The notes under the pieces: generated by a model
The model's input: only the letters and a program-made list of their open reading frames with translations
What the model was told of the DNA's origin: nothing
Database searches by the model: none
Made by a program: the position numbers and the translations under genes
Assembly (NCBI GenBank): GCA_003202005.1
Contig: QJJF01000001.1
Location: 527,099 to 591,098, forward strand
Direction: 5' to 3'
DNA from: Williamsia faeni
Lineage (GTDB): Bacteria > Actinomycetota > Actinomycetes > Mycobacteriales > Mycobacteriaceae
Length of the DNA stretch: 64,000 nt
Shown here: positions 18,066 to 26,472 of the stretch, piece after piece
Numbering within the stretch: position 1 is the stretch's first letter
How the letters are laid out: each line of letters starts with the position of its first letter

Positions 18066-18470
18066 GTGGCCCCTTCAGCTGACGGCACCCGCCGATGCCC
18101 CTGCACGAGCGGACTCACCTGGGATGAGTGCTGTGGACCCGCATTGTCCGGAACTTGTCCGGCCCCGACAGCCGAGGCGCTGATGCGCTCACGATTCACC
18201 GCCTTCGCGGTCGGTGACAGCGATTACCTCTTGCGCAGCTGGCATCCCCGGACCCGGCCCGAGTCACTGGATCTCGACGAGTCGATGCGCTGGTATCGCC
18301 TCGACATCGAATCCGCAAGCAAGGGCTCGCTTTTCGACTCCGATGGCGAAGTCACCTTCACGGCCTTCTACCGGGTCAAGGGCAGCGGCGCCGGAACCCT
18401 GCAGGAGCACAGCCGGTTCGAGCGGCTCGACGGGCGATGGGTCTATGTCGACGGCGTTGTCAAGGACTGA
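18066..18470 (+). CDS. YchJ-like UPF0225 protein with SEC-C zinc motif
   Basis: The 134-residue protein begins with RCPCTSGLTWDECCGP, a SEC-C type zinc knuckle (C-x-C ... CC). It continues with the YchJ signature ALMRSRFTAFAVGDSDYLLR, SWHP and the C-terminal HSRFERLDGRWVYVDGV, an NTF2-like fold. The family is widespread and small, with no established activity; SEC-C motifs bind zinc and often mediate protein contacts. The GTG at 18066 is the only start that keeps the zinc motif complete. Confidence 0.88.
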   Translation: MAPSADGTRRCPCTSGLTWDECCGPALSGTCPAPTAEALMRSRFTAFAVGDSDYLLRSWHPRTRPESLDLDESMRWYRLDIESASKGSLFDSDGEVTFTAFYRVKGSGAGTLQEHSRFERLDGRWVYVDGVVKD

Positions 18471-18569
18471 ACGCCCCTGACTTCAGTCCCGTGAGCACCC
18501 TCAAAGGGCGTATTGCCCTCGGCGACCTCTGGCGGGGACGATCTCAGGGGCTGATTGGCCCTGAACCGT

Positions 18570-19694
18570 TCAGTGCGTAGGTTCGGCGTCCGGATCCGGT
18601 GCGACATGGCGCGTGGCGAGGTCGTGAAGTGCCCGGAACACCCGCTTGGAGGATTCGGCCCACGGCATGAGGATCGGGAACACGTGGAACATCCCGCGTT
18701 CTTCCATCGCCTGCACGCGCACCCCGGCGGCTTCGAGGTTGCCGACGAATTTCCGGATCCCGTCGCGGAACATCTCGTCGGCGCCCCAGCACACAAACGT
18801 GGGCGGGAACCACTCCGGATCGGCAGTCGCGTACACCGCGGAGACCCGATCGTCGTTCGGCTGGATTCCTTGCAGGTACGGCGCGACCGGCACATTCCAG
18901 GGCAGGATGTCGAACTGCGCGTTCTCGGTGATCGACGGGTGGTTGAGGTCGAGGTCGATCTCGGGTGAGAACAACGCGACCGCGGCCGGCGCCGGCAGAT
19001 CGTGCCGATGCAAGTACGTGATGAGCGATGTCGCAAGCCCGCCGCCACCGGAATCTCCGGCGACCACCAGGTGCTCCGGATCGACACCCCGTTCGAGGAG
19101 TCCCTTGTAGACGTCCGCGGCATCGAGCACCCCGGCCGGGAACGGGAACTCCGGGGCCATCCGGTAGTCGGCGATGAAGACCTCATAGCCGGTCATCCGC
19201 ACCAACGAAGCTGCGAACGCCGAGTACATGATCGGTGACGTACCGATGTACCCGCCGCCGTGCAGGTAGAGCATCGTGGCGCCGATCGTCTGCTTGTCGT
19301 CGGCTTCCTCGACGTAGGCGTCGGAACTCGCCTTCGCCCGGCACCAGATGCCTTCGATGCCGCCGATCGAGTCCTCGGTGATCTCCACCCGGTCGACGAC
19401 CTCGATGAACGGCGGCATCACCAGACAGCAGATGTCGTCGAGGATCTTCTCCATCGACCGGAACTCCTCGATGGGCAATCCCATCGAATAACCCATGAAC
19501 GAACGGACGGCCTGCCGGGTGACGGACTGGCCGACGTTGTCCAGCAACCCTCCGGGACCCTTCCACGGCTGATGGAACGGCACCCGCGCCAGCCCGTTCA
19601 ACATGCTCTCCGCCAGGCCCAATACGGCGAGTGCGGTGACCGGTGTCGACGCAGTCTTCACCTCGGGACGATCTGCCATCACCATGGCGCCCAT
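18570..19694 (-). CDS. Alpha/beta-hydrolase of the hormone-sensitive-lipase (LipR/HSL) family
   Basis: The 374-residue protein carries the HSL oxyanion-hole motif YLHGGGYIGTSPIMY and the nucleophile elbow VVAGDSGGGGLATSL, about 80 residues apart as expected. An Asp (CWGADEMFRDG) and a His (ERGMFHVFPIL) complete the triad. HSL-family esterases hydrolyse short acyl esters, often steroid or lipid derivatives. An N-terminal cap of about 120 residues with a hydrophobic patch precedes the fold. Three Met codons cluster at 19694, 19685 and 19679, so the start is uncertain by a few residues. It is divergent from the exporter at 19788. Confidence 0.88.
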   Translation of the reverse strand: MGAMVMADRPEVKTASTPVTALAVLGLAESMLNGLARVPFHQPWKGPGGLLDNVGQSVTRQAVRSFMGYSMGLPIEEFRSMEKILDDICCLVMPPFIEVVDRVEITEDSIGGIEGIWCRAKASSDAYVEEADDKQTIGATMLYLHGGGYIGTSPIMYSAFAASLVRMTGYEVFIADYRMAPEFPFPAGVLDAADVYKGLLERGVDPEHLVVAGDSGGGGLATSLITYLHRHDLPAPAAVALFSPEIDLDLNHPSITENAQFDILPWNVPVAPYLQGIQPNDDRVSAVYATADPEWFPPTFVCWGADEMFRDGIRKFVGNLEAAGVRVQAMEERGMFHVFPILMPWAESSKRVFRALHDLATRHVAPDPDAEPTH

Positions 19695-19787
19695 CCTAGG
19701 TGCGAACGGGCGGCGAAGCCGAGTTCAGCAGCGCCTGCCCGAACCAGCTAGCTTGTGTTTTCCATAGTCAGCCTCTACGCTTCGGTG

Positions 19788-21200
19788 ATGGTCATCAGTC
19801 AGCCGGTCAAGCCACCCGTCCACACAGGCAACTCCCGCTGGTATTCGCTGGCCGCAGTCTGCGTCGGCGCGATGCTGACCTTCCTCAACATCACCGCCAC
19901 GATCTCCTCCGTCCCTGCCATTCAGGAAGACCTGCACGCGGACAGCGCGACGATGGTCTGGATTCCCAGCATCTTCGCGCTTGTGGTCGCCAGCCTCGTA
20001 CTGTCCGCGGGCACCCTCGGCGACGTCATCGGCCGCCGGACAGCATTCCTGATCGGGTCGGCCGTCATGTCCATCGGCAGCCTCTCGTCGTACCTCGCGC
20101 ACACCAGCGGCTGGCTGCTGGTCGCTCAGGCCATCACCGGAGTGGGCGCAGCACTGGTACTTCCCAACAGCCTCGCCATCATCAGCAACAGTTTCACCAA
20201 TCCCAAAGAACGTACCGAGGCAATCAGCATCTGGGCCGCGTGTTCCGGTCTCGGACTCGCCATCGGACCCCTGTCGGCGGGCGCAATTCTCGGTGAGTTC
20301 TCTTGGAACACAGTCTTTTTGGTGAACTCGATCGCCGCGCTCGGAGTCACGCTCATCGCACCGCTCGTGGTTCCACAGAGCAGGATTGCCAGCGCCCACC
20401 TCGATCTCCCGGGACTCGTGACCGCCACACTCGCGATCGGCTCACTGACGTTCTGGGTCATCGACGGATCTCACAATGGATTCTCCTCGACGCGAGCCGT
20501 CATCGCGATCATCGTATTCGCCTGCGCCATGGCCATGTTCATCGCTTACGAGCGGGCCGTCGACGCGCCGATGCTCGACTTGGAACTCTTTCGGTCACCA
20601 TCGTTTTCCACCGTCATGGTGGTCAGCGCCACCGCACTCTTCGGCTTCACCGGCCTGTCCCTCATCTCGGTTCTGTTGCTCGAACGAGTCGGTCTGCTCA
20701 GCGCCTGGACCACCGGCCTCCATCTGCTGGCACTGATGGTCACGTACATGGTGGTCAGCGGGATCGCACCACGACTGTTGCCGCGCTTGGGTTTCAAGGT
20801 GATGCTGACCGGAGGCCTGCTGGTCACCTCTGCCGGCGCATTGCTGCTGCTGCGGGTACACCCCGATGAGGGCTGGACCGCTCTGACGGTTGCGATGGTC
20901 GTCCTCGGCATCGGATTCGGATCGCTCATCGCCCCGGCCACCGCCGCCGCGATGAACAGCGTGGCTCCCGCCCAGGCCGGAATGGCCAGCGGCACAGTCA
21001 ACATGTTCCGCCAGCTCGGCAGTGTCCTGGGCACCAGCGTGCTCGGGTCGATCCTGACCGCGCAGCTGGCCGAAGGACTGCTGACACAGTCGCCCGCCGA
21101 GGCCTTCGAATCCGCGTTCCACATCTGCGCGGTGGTCGCCGCGATCGTGTTCGCAGCGGTCGCACTACCGACTGCGGTGTTCGTCCGCGGCAAGTCCTAG
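19788..21200 (+). CDS. DHA2-type MFS transporter
   Basis: The protein of about 470 residues has the exporter pattern of the 14-helix DHA2 group: MLTFLNITATISSVPAIQED in TM1, motif A GTLGDVIGRRTAFLIGSAV, and VGAALVLPNSLAIISNSF in the antiporter motif region. Substrates could be drugs, dyes or a cell-envelope compound. The start is unsure: ATG 19788 (MVISQPVKP), GTG 19785 or GTG 19755 are in frame and none has a clear ribosome site. It is divergent from the esterase gene with no regulator next to it. Confidence 0.87.
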   Translation: MVISQPVKPPVHTGNSRWYSLAAVCVGAMLTFLNITATISSVPAIQEDLHADSATMVWIPSIFALVVASLVLSAGTLGDVIGRRTAFLIGSAVMSIGSLSSYLAHTSGWLLVAQAITGVGAALVLPNSLAIISNSFTNPKERTEAISIWAACSGLGLAIGPLSAGAILGEFSWNTVFLVNSIAALGVTLIAPLVVPQSRIASAHLDLPGLVTATLAIGSLTFWVIDGSHNGFSSTRAVIAIIVFACAMAMFIAYERAVDAPMLDLELFRSPSFSTVMVVSATALFGFTGLSLISVLLLERVGLLSAWTTGLHLLALMVTYMVVSGIAPRLLPRLGFKVMLTGGLLVTSAGALLLLRVHPDEGWTALTVAMVVLGIGFGSLIAPATAAAMNSVAPAQAGMASGTVNMFRQLGSVLGTSVLGSILTAQLAEGLLTQSPAEAFESAFHICAVVAAIVFAAVALPTAVFVRGKS

Positions 21201-21252
21201 CCACCGAAGAGATCTGTGCCCATCCGTTGACGCCAGTGGCTACAGTCGACTC

Positions 21253-21414
21253 ATGGGCGATTGGTACTACAACATCTCGACCGGTGAGGTCAAAGAGTCG
21301 ATGCCGCGCGGCTTCGATCGGATGGGGCCCTACCCCACCGAAGATGCCGCACGTCATGCTCTGGACTTGGCCAAGGAGCGCAACAAGGCCGCCGACAAGT
21401 ACGACGAGGACTGA
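21253..21414 (+). CDS. Small SPOR-like conserved protein (53 aa)
   Basis: The frame from ATG 21253 encodes a 53-residue acidic/aromatic protein starting MGDWYYNISTGEVKE and containing GPYPTEDAARHALDLAKERN. This is the pattern of the short SPOR-like proteins found across actinobacteria (WYYN-x-TGEVE ... GPY-x-T-x-EEA). These have one beta-alpha-beta unit and no known function. It sits 52 nt after the exporter stop and ends 25 nt before the convergent ponA2 stop. Confidence 0.7.
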   Translation: MGDWYYNISTGEVKESMPRGFDRMGPYPTEDAARHALDLAKERNKAADKYDED

Positions 21415-21438
21415 ATCTCGCCGAGATCGAACTGGAGA

Positions 21439-23895
21439 TCACCGCGGCACCGGGATCTCGATCGGCCCGACCCCGGGCACCTGAATCGTTGTATTGGTCA
21501 GCGCCGGAGGACGATTCGTCGTGGCCACCGTGCCGTTGCTGACCGACAGGGTGATCACGCTGCCCGGTATCGCCGACTCGCTGGGAGTGGCCGAGACAAC
21601 CGTGCCGGATCGCTGCCCACCGGAGACGTACTCGATCGTCACCTTGAAGCCCGCGCTCTCGAGCATGGACGTCGCCAGGTCAGAGGACATCCCGACCACC
21701 GACGGAACCTGTTTTCCGCCGACTCCGGCCACATACCGGGGATCGCTCCTCGGCAACGTCGTCGGACCGAATTTGTCGGCAACGGGCTTCATCGCCGAGA
21801 ACCAGGTCCGGGCCGGCTCGTTGCCGCCGAACAGGTTTCCGGAACCGCACTGCCGCAGCGGGCTCGAACACAGCTCTGTGATCACCGGTGAATCGTTGTA
21901 GACGTAAGCGGCACCGGCCAGGTTGTTGGTGAATCCCACGAAGGCCGATGACCGGTTGGCCTCGGTGGTACCGGTCTTGCCGGACATCGGGAGATTCCAG
22001 CCCACCGACCCGGCGGCGTTCGCTGCGGTACCGGCTCCTCGGTGGTCCTCACTCAACGCGTTGGCCAGGGTGTCGGCCAGCCCTTCTTCGACCACCCGCT
22101 CACAGCCCGGACGCTCGAACGGCACCTCTTGCACCGCCGGACGCCCCTGGGCGTCGAGTACGTGGTTGCCGCTGGCGTCACGCTTCGGCTGGGTGATCGA
22201 GGCAATCGGATTGGGCGGACACCAGACGCCTCCCGAGGCCAGGGTGGCAGCCACATTCGACAGTTCCAGCGTGTTGATGGCGGTCGGGCCGAGGGTGAAC
22301 GAACCGAGGTTGTTCTCCTTCACGTAGTCGGCAAGACTCTGCTCGCCGAAACCCGACGTGCCCGGGTTCGCGTACGAGCGCATACCCAGCCGGACGGCCA
22401 TGTCGACGGTGGGCGCAACACCGACATCCTGGAGCAGTTTCACGAACGCGGTGTTCGGCGACTGCGCCAAGGCCTGGGTCACCGTCAGTCTGGCCGGATA
22501 GTTGCCGGCGTTGGCGACGCAGTAGGTGTCGGCAGGGCAGCCGTTGACGCCGTCACTGCTACCCATCCCCTTCGCCTGGAAGGTCTTCGGGACCTGCAAC
22601 GACGAGCCCGTTCCCAGACCTCGTTCCATGGCGGCCGCGACGGTGAAGATCTTGAACACGGATCCGGCACCGTTGCCGACCATCGAATACGGCTGCGGCT
22701 GCACGGTCTGACCCGCCCTCGGATCAAGGCCGTAGTCGCGGCTCGATGCCATCGCCACTACATCGTGCGACTCTGTACCGGGCCTGATCACGTCCATCAC
22801 GTTGGCGACGCCCTCGAGGTCCGGCGATGCGTAGGTCCGGACAGCGTCATGTGTTGCCGCCTGGACGTCCGGGTCGAGTGTGGTGCGGATGAGGTACCCA
22901 CCACGTGCGATCTCATCCCGGCTGAACCCGTGCTCGGCAAGAAACTGCAGGGCGTAGTCGCAGAAGAACCCGGCATCACCGGCCGCGATGCAGCCCTGGT
23001 CGAGCGTGCGGGGCGACGGCAACACCCCGAGCGGAAGGTCTTTGGCCGCCCGGTATTCGTCGGCACGGGCCGGGAAGTTCGCGATCATCGTGTCGAGCAC
23101 GATGTTTCGCCGTTCCAGGACCCCTTCGGGGTTGGTGTACGGGTCGAGCGCCGAGCTCGACTGAACCATGCCGGCGAGCATCGCGGCCTCGGGGACGGTG
23201 AGGTCTGTCGCAGATTTCCCGAAGTAGGTGTCCGCGGCAGCCTGGATGCCGTAGGCACCGTTTCCGAACGGGACGAGGTTGAGATAGCGGGTGACAATCG
23301 CCTTTTTGGCCTCTTGCTTTGCCGCGTCCCCGTCGAGATTTTTCTCCCGCATGGCCTGATCGGTCAGGCTCGATTCGAGCGACAGTGCCATCCGGATCTC
23401 ACGCAGTTTGCGGGCCGCTGTTGTCTCCGTCGCGGCGCGGCGTTCGGCATCGGTGCGGGCCAGCACCAGCAGTTGGTAGTTCTTGATGTACTGCTGATCG
23501 AGGGTAGATGCGCCCTGCTGCACCTGACCCGATGCCTGGTTGGTGAGGAATGCGCGGATGGTTCCGCGCCAGTCGACACCGTCGTGGTCGAGGAATCGGC
23601 GATCCTCGACGGAGATGATGGCGCGGACCATCTCGGGGGAGATGTCGTTGTAGCCGACCTGGAATCGACGCTGATCGTAGAGATACGCGATCGGTTTACC
23701 GTTGACGTCGGTCATGGTGGTGACCTCGGGCACCTGCCCGCCGACCAGGTCAGATTCGACGTTCTCCAGAGTCCCGGCCGCACGTCCGGCGGTGAATCCC
23801 AGGCCACCGGCTATCGGGAACAGCAGTCCTGCGACCAGAACACCGGCAAGCACACAGCAGCCCAACAAGCTCCACAGCGACCTGGACTTCGACAC
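21439..23895 (-). CDS. ponA2: Bifunctional class A penicillin-binding protein with PASTA domain (PonA2-like)
   Basis: The 818-residue protein has an N-terminal membrane anchor (LLGCCVLAGVLVAGLLFPIA) and a GT51 glycosyltransferase domain with SVEDRRFLDHDGVDW and GASTLDQQYIKN. The transpeptidase domain has GSVFKIF (nucleophile Ser and Lys), SPNT and SGKTGTT. One C-terminal PASTA repeat follows (VPSVVGMSSDLATSMLESAG), then a Pro-rich tail. It polymerises and crosslinks peptidoglycan outside the membrane; PASTA repeats sense muropeptides or beta-lactams. A single PASTA repeat and this size fit mycobacterial PonA2 rather than PonA1. The start at 23895 follows a short divergence-free gap, and the ribosome site is not conspicuous. 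Confidence 0.9.
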   Translation of the reverse strand: MSKSRSLWSLLGCCVLAGVLVAGLLFPIAGGLGFTAGRAAGTLENVESDLVGGQVPEVTTMTDVNGKPIAYLYDQRRFQVGYNDISPEMVRAIISVEDRRFLDHDGVDWRGTIRAFLTNQASGQVQQGASTLDQQYIKNYQLLVLARTDAERRAATETTAARKLREIRMALSLESSLTDQAMREKNLDGDAAKQEAKKAIVTRYLNLVPFGNGAYGIQAAADTYFGKSATDLTVPEAAMLAGMVQSSSALDPYTNPEGVLERRNIVLDTMIANFPARADEYRAAKDLPLGVLPSPRTLDQGCIAAGDAGFFCDYALQFLAEHGFSRDEIARGGYLIRTTLDPDVQAATHDAVRTYASPDLEGVANVMDVIRPGTESHDVVAMASSRDYGLDPRAGQTVQPQPYSMVGNGAGSVFKIFTVAAAMERGLGTGSSLQVPKTFQAKGMGSSDGVNGCPADTYCVANAGNYPARLTVTQALAQSPNTAFVKLLQDVGVAPTVDMAVRLGMRSYANPGTSGFGEQSLADYVKENNLGSFTLGPTAINTLELSNVAATLASGGVWCPPNPIASITQPKRDASGNHVLDAQGRPAVQEVPFERPGCERVVEEGLADTLANALSEDHRGAGTAANAAGSVGWNLPMSGKTGTTEANRSSAFVGFTNNLAGAAYVYNDSPVITELCSSPLRQCGSGNLFGGNEPARTWFSAMKPVADKFGPTTLPRSDPRYVAGVGGKQVPSVVGMSSDLATSMLESAGFKVTIEYVSGGQRSGTVVSATPSESAIPGSVITLSVSNGTVATTNRPPALTNTTIQVPGVGPIEIPVPR

Positions 23896-23977
23896 ATTGA
23901 CACAATACGGACATTCCCGAGGTCAGATGGTTCGCGATGCAAAATTGCAATTCACTCATCCGTAAGGAGGAAAGTGC

Positions 23978-24973
23978 CTATCGCAGGCCGGGTGTGGCGT
24001 CGTGGACGAGGGAGAGTGTGTCTTTGATCATGGACTGCGCCACTCCCGCAGGACTGCTGTCCCCGCCCGACACGGTGATCGAACCGAAGTCACCGCAATC
24101 GAAGATCGCGGCTTTGTCGGGCCACCGCAGCAGGCCCAACTTCGATTCGGCGGGAACCACCCGCAGCGACACGGTGACGAGATCCGGGATGTCGTGGTCG
24201 GCCACAGCCACCTGCCGCAGCCGCTGCCCGCGCCGGCCCGCACGGAACACGGACCGCTCGATCTCCGGGGTGATCGGCTCGAGGATCACCTCTGTCTCCG
24301 CGGGATCGCGGGCCCACAGCAGTCCGGTCAGAATGCGCAGCTGGGTCGCCACATCGTGACCGGACAGATCCGCGGTGGGATCGTTGTCCGAGACGCCCGT
24401 CTGCCGGGCGGTGGTGGTCGCCAGGTCGAGGGTCACCCCCTCGCTCATCTGGTCGAGAACGTAGGTCGCGGTGGCGTTCAGACACCCACTCACCGACGTC
24501 ACCGAGATCCCCTGCCCGAGGGACCGTGCCAGGTCGGCGGCCGGCAGCATCGCTCCCACGGCCCCGGAAATCCTCACCGCGCAGCCGAAATCGATGGCCA
24601 GCTGCTCCAGTTCTCGCCATCCGTGGAGGAGTGTCGATGTGGTGGCGGTGACCAGGTGCGCGCCGCACCGGATCGCCATCAGCGCGTCCTCCACCGCCTG
24701 CGTCGCAACAACATCGGTCGACGGCACCGCCTGCACCACAACCTTGGCCTCGACCGTCCCCAGGAGGTCTGCGAGGTCGGTGAGTTCGGCCCAGTCCGAC
24801 CGCGGCGGGACCTCGCCGCTGCCCACCACCTGCGATCGGTGCGTACGCACCGCGACAACACTCAGGTCGACGTCGTGGCGCGCCCGATACTCCTCGCGGT
24901 GGGCACCGATCTGGTTGATGAAGGCCCGCGCGACCGGCCCATACCCGAGAACAGCTATCGGAAGTACGCGCAT
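23978..24973 (-). CDS. Homoserine-dehydrogenase-like oxidoreductase lacking both catalytic lysines
   Basis: The 331-residue protein has an NAD(P)-binding start (VLPIAVLGYGPVARAF) and the homoserine dehydrogenase signature ARQTGVSDNDPTADLSGHDV. In true enzymes that signature ends D-x3-K, but here it is DVATQ, so the hydride-transfer Lys is Gln. The second conserved Lys, in the usual VTANK, is also absent (VTATTST). The ACT regulatory domain of many Hom proteins is missing. It keeps the fold and the substrate-loop Asp residues but probably does not interconvert aspartate semialdehyde and homoserine. ATG 24973 has AGGGAGAGG upstream; a longer reading to 25075 is not supported. Confidence 0.8.
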   Translation of the reverse strand: MRVLPIAVLGYGPVARAFINQIGAHREEYRARHDVDLSVVAVRTHRSQVVGSGEVPPRSDWAELTDLADLLGTVEAKVVVQAVPSTDVVATQAVEDALMAIRCGAHLVTATTSTLLHGWRELEQLAIDFGCAVRISGAVGAMLPAADLARSLGQGISVTSVSGCLNATATYVLDQMSEGVTLDLATTTARQTGVSDNDPTADLSGHDVATQLRILTGLLWARDPAETEVILEPITPEIERSVFRAGRRGQRLRQVAVADHDIPDLVTVSLRVVPAESKLGLLRWPDKAAIFDCGDFGSITVSGGDSSPAGVAQSMIKDTLSLVHDATPGLR

Positions 24974-25089
24974 CGGCCTCTCCCTTAGTTCACCCACCGA
25001 CGCAGCCCCGACGTGCGCGAACGGTTCTGCTACACAACGTTCGCACATCGAACCCGAAACCCGCACGACGTTCACCTCTGCTCATTAGA

Positions 25090-25103
25090 GTGACTCAAAT
25101 CAC
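25090..25103. promoter_or_regulatory. CRP/GlxR-like site upstream of the alcohol dehydrogenase
   Basis: GTGA-CTCAAA-TCAC has perfect 4-bp arms and the 6-bp spacing of CRP/GlxR operators (TGTGA-N6-TCACA), but lacks the outer T and A. It lies 25 bp upstream of the ATG of the NDMA-dependent dehydrogenase, where binding would repress. The call is tentative. Confidence 0.4.
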
Positions 25104-25127
25104 GTCATACGCGAGCAAAGGATCCCG

Positions 25128-26255
25128 ATGAAGACAAAGGCCGCAATCCTGACCGAGATCAACACCGACTGGAAGATCGACGAGGTAGAGCTGGGCGATC
25201 CCGTGTTCGGTGAAGTCCAGGTGCGGCTGGCGGCGTCAGGCCTGTGCCACTCAGATGCCCACGTTGCCAACGGTTCCAGTCCCGTCGCGATGTTTCCGGT
25301 GGTCGGCGGGCACGAGGGCGCCGGTGTGGTCACCAAGGTCGGCCCCGGCGTGACCGACCTCGAAGAGGGTGACCACGTGGTCCTCGCATTCATCCCGGCC
25401 TGCGGCACCTGCCCGTCGTGCGCTCGCGGCCTGCAGAACCTCTGCGACAAAGGTGCCGGCCTCCTCACCGGCCAAGCCATCTCCGACAACTCTTTCCGCG
25501 TGACCAAAGACGGCGCACCCGTGGTGCAGATGTGCCTGCTGGGCACCTTCTCGCCGTATGTCACCGTGCATCAGGCATCCGTGGTGAAAATCGAGAAAGA
25601 CATCCCGCTGAAAGTCGCCGCCCTGCTGGGTTGCGGCGTCTCCACCGGTTGGGGTTCGGCCACCGAGATCGGCAACACCCGCCCCGGCGACACCGTCGTG
25701 ATCGCCGGAGTCGGCGGCGTCGGCATCAACTCGGTCCAGGGCGCTGCCTACGCCGGGGCCCGCCATGTCGTGGCGATCGATCCCGTCGAGGGAAAGCGGA
25801 AGACCGCACTCGACTTCGGCGCCACCCACACCTTCCCGTCGATGGAAGAGGCGCTGCCAGAACTCGCAGAGCTGACCTGGGGGACGATGGCGAACACGGT
25901 CATCCTCACCATGGGTGAGATCAAGGGTGAGTACATCCAGCAGGCCCTGTCACTCACCGGCAAGGGCGGCCAGGTGATCGTCACCGCGATGGGACCGTAC
26001 GACCAGGTCGCCACCGACCTCAACCTCTTCGAGCTGACTTTGTTACAAAAGCGGGTGCAGGGCGCTATCTTCGGCGGCATCGGACCCCGCACCCAGATCC
26101 CCAAGCTGCTCAACCTCTATCGATCGGGCGCCCTGAAACTCGAAGAGCTCGTCACCACCACCTACAAGCTGGAAGACATCAACCAGGGTTACCGGGATAT
26201 GGCGGACGGAAAAAACCTTCGCGGCGTCGTCGTCTACGGGGACGACGACTACTGA
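25128..26255 (+). CDS. NDMA-dependent (nicotinoprotein) zinc alcohol dehydrogenase
   Basis: The 375-residue protein is a zinc MDR alcohol dehydrogenase: GLCHSDAHV (catalytic Cys), GGHEGAGVV, CGTCPSCARGLQNLCDKG (structural zinc) and GVGGVGINSVQGA (Rossmann). The subtype with LLTGQAISDNSF and ending GVVVYGDDDY is the NDMA-dependent class. In these enzymes NAD stays bound and an external acceptor, in actinobacteria probably mycofactocin, reoxidises it. It oxidises primary alcohols to aldehydes. AAAGGA precedes ATG 25128. It is followed by a strong terminator, so it is a single-gene unit next to the catabolic island. Confidence 0.92.
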   Translation: MKTKAAILTEINTDWKIDEVELGDPVFGEVQVRLAASGLCHSDAHVANGSSPVAMFPVVGGHEGAGVVTKVGPGVTDLEEGDHVVLAFIPACGTCPSCARGLQNLCDKGAGLLTGQAISDNSFRVTKDGAPVVQMCLLGTFSPYVTVHQASVVKIEKDIPLKVAALLGCGVSTGWGSATEIGNTRPGDTVVIAGVGGVGINSVQGAAYAGARHVVAIDPVEGKRKTALDFGATHTFPSMEEALPELAELTWGTMANTVILTMGEIKGEYIQQALSLTGKGGQVIVTAMGPYDQVATDLNLFELTLLQKRVQGAIFGGIGPRTQIPKLLNLYRSGALKLEELVTTTYKLEDINQGYRDMADGKNLRGVVVYGDDDY

Positions 26256-26278
26256 CCGCTCGGTAACCCCGCAGCATT

Positions 26279-26315
26279 GAACACCCACTGCCACGGGCAG
26301 TGGGTGTTCGCTTTT
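26279..26315 (+). terminator. Intrinsic terminator after the alcohol dehydrogenase
   Basis: A perfect 14-bp stem (GAACACCCACTGCC with GGCAGTGGGTGTTC, loop ACG) is followed by GCTTTT, 24 nt past the stop codon. Confidence 0.9.
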
Positions 26316-26351
26316 GGTGCCCAGGGCTGCCCTGAGTGACCTAACTTACCT

Positions 26352-26376
26352 CTATCCTCATAAGGATAGCAATACT
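26352..26376 (+). promoter_or_regulatory. Island operator site A and promoter
   Basis: CTATCCT-CATA-AGGATAG is a perfect inverted repeat (7-bp arms, 4-bp spacer). One nt after it comes AATACT (26371-26376), a plausible -10 box for the first rightward operon. The sequence after the site (AATACTTG) recurs after site D at 55818. The three related sites in this island imply one regulator, probably the GntR protein at 55,878. Confidence 0.75.
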
Positions 26377-26472
26377 TGTAAACCTGACGCTTGCGCGCTT
26401 AGACTGCCTTCAGACTGTGGTCTGCGTCACGACCTTTCCCTGCGTTCAACACCTCACGACAGGAGGCCCACC

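Noticed and set aside
23938-23949. TGCAAAATTGCA palindrome upstream of ponA2
   Set aside because: It is a 12-bp AT-rich dyad in the promoter gap that could be chance, and no neighbouring regulator gene supports it.
22042-24027. Long plus-strand open frame opposite ponA2
   Set aside because: It lies antisense to the penicillin-binding protein gene and the translation is Arg/Gly/Val-rich with no family match.
26314-26472. N-terminal extension of the propeller protein
   Set aside because: It would span operator site A and its promoter and has no ribosome site; TTG 26473 after AGGAGG is better.
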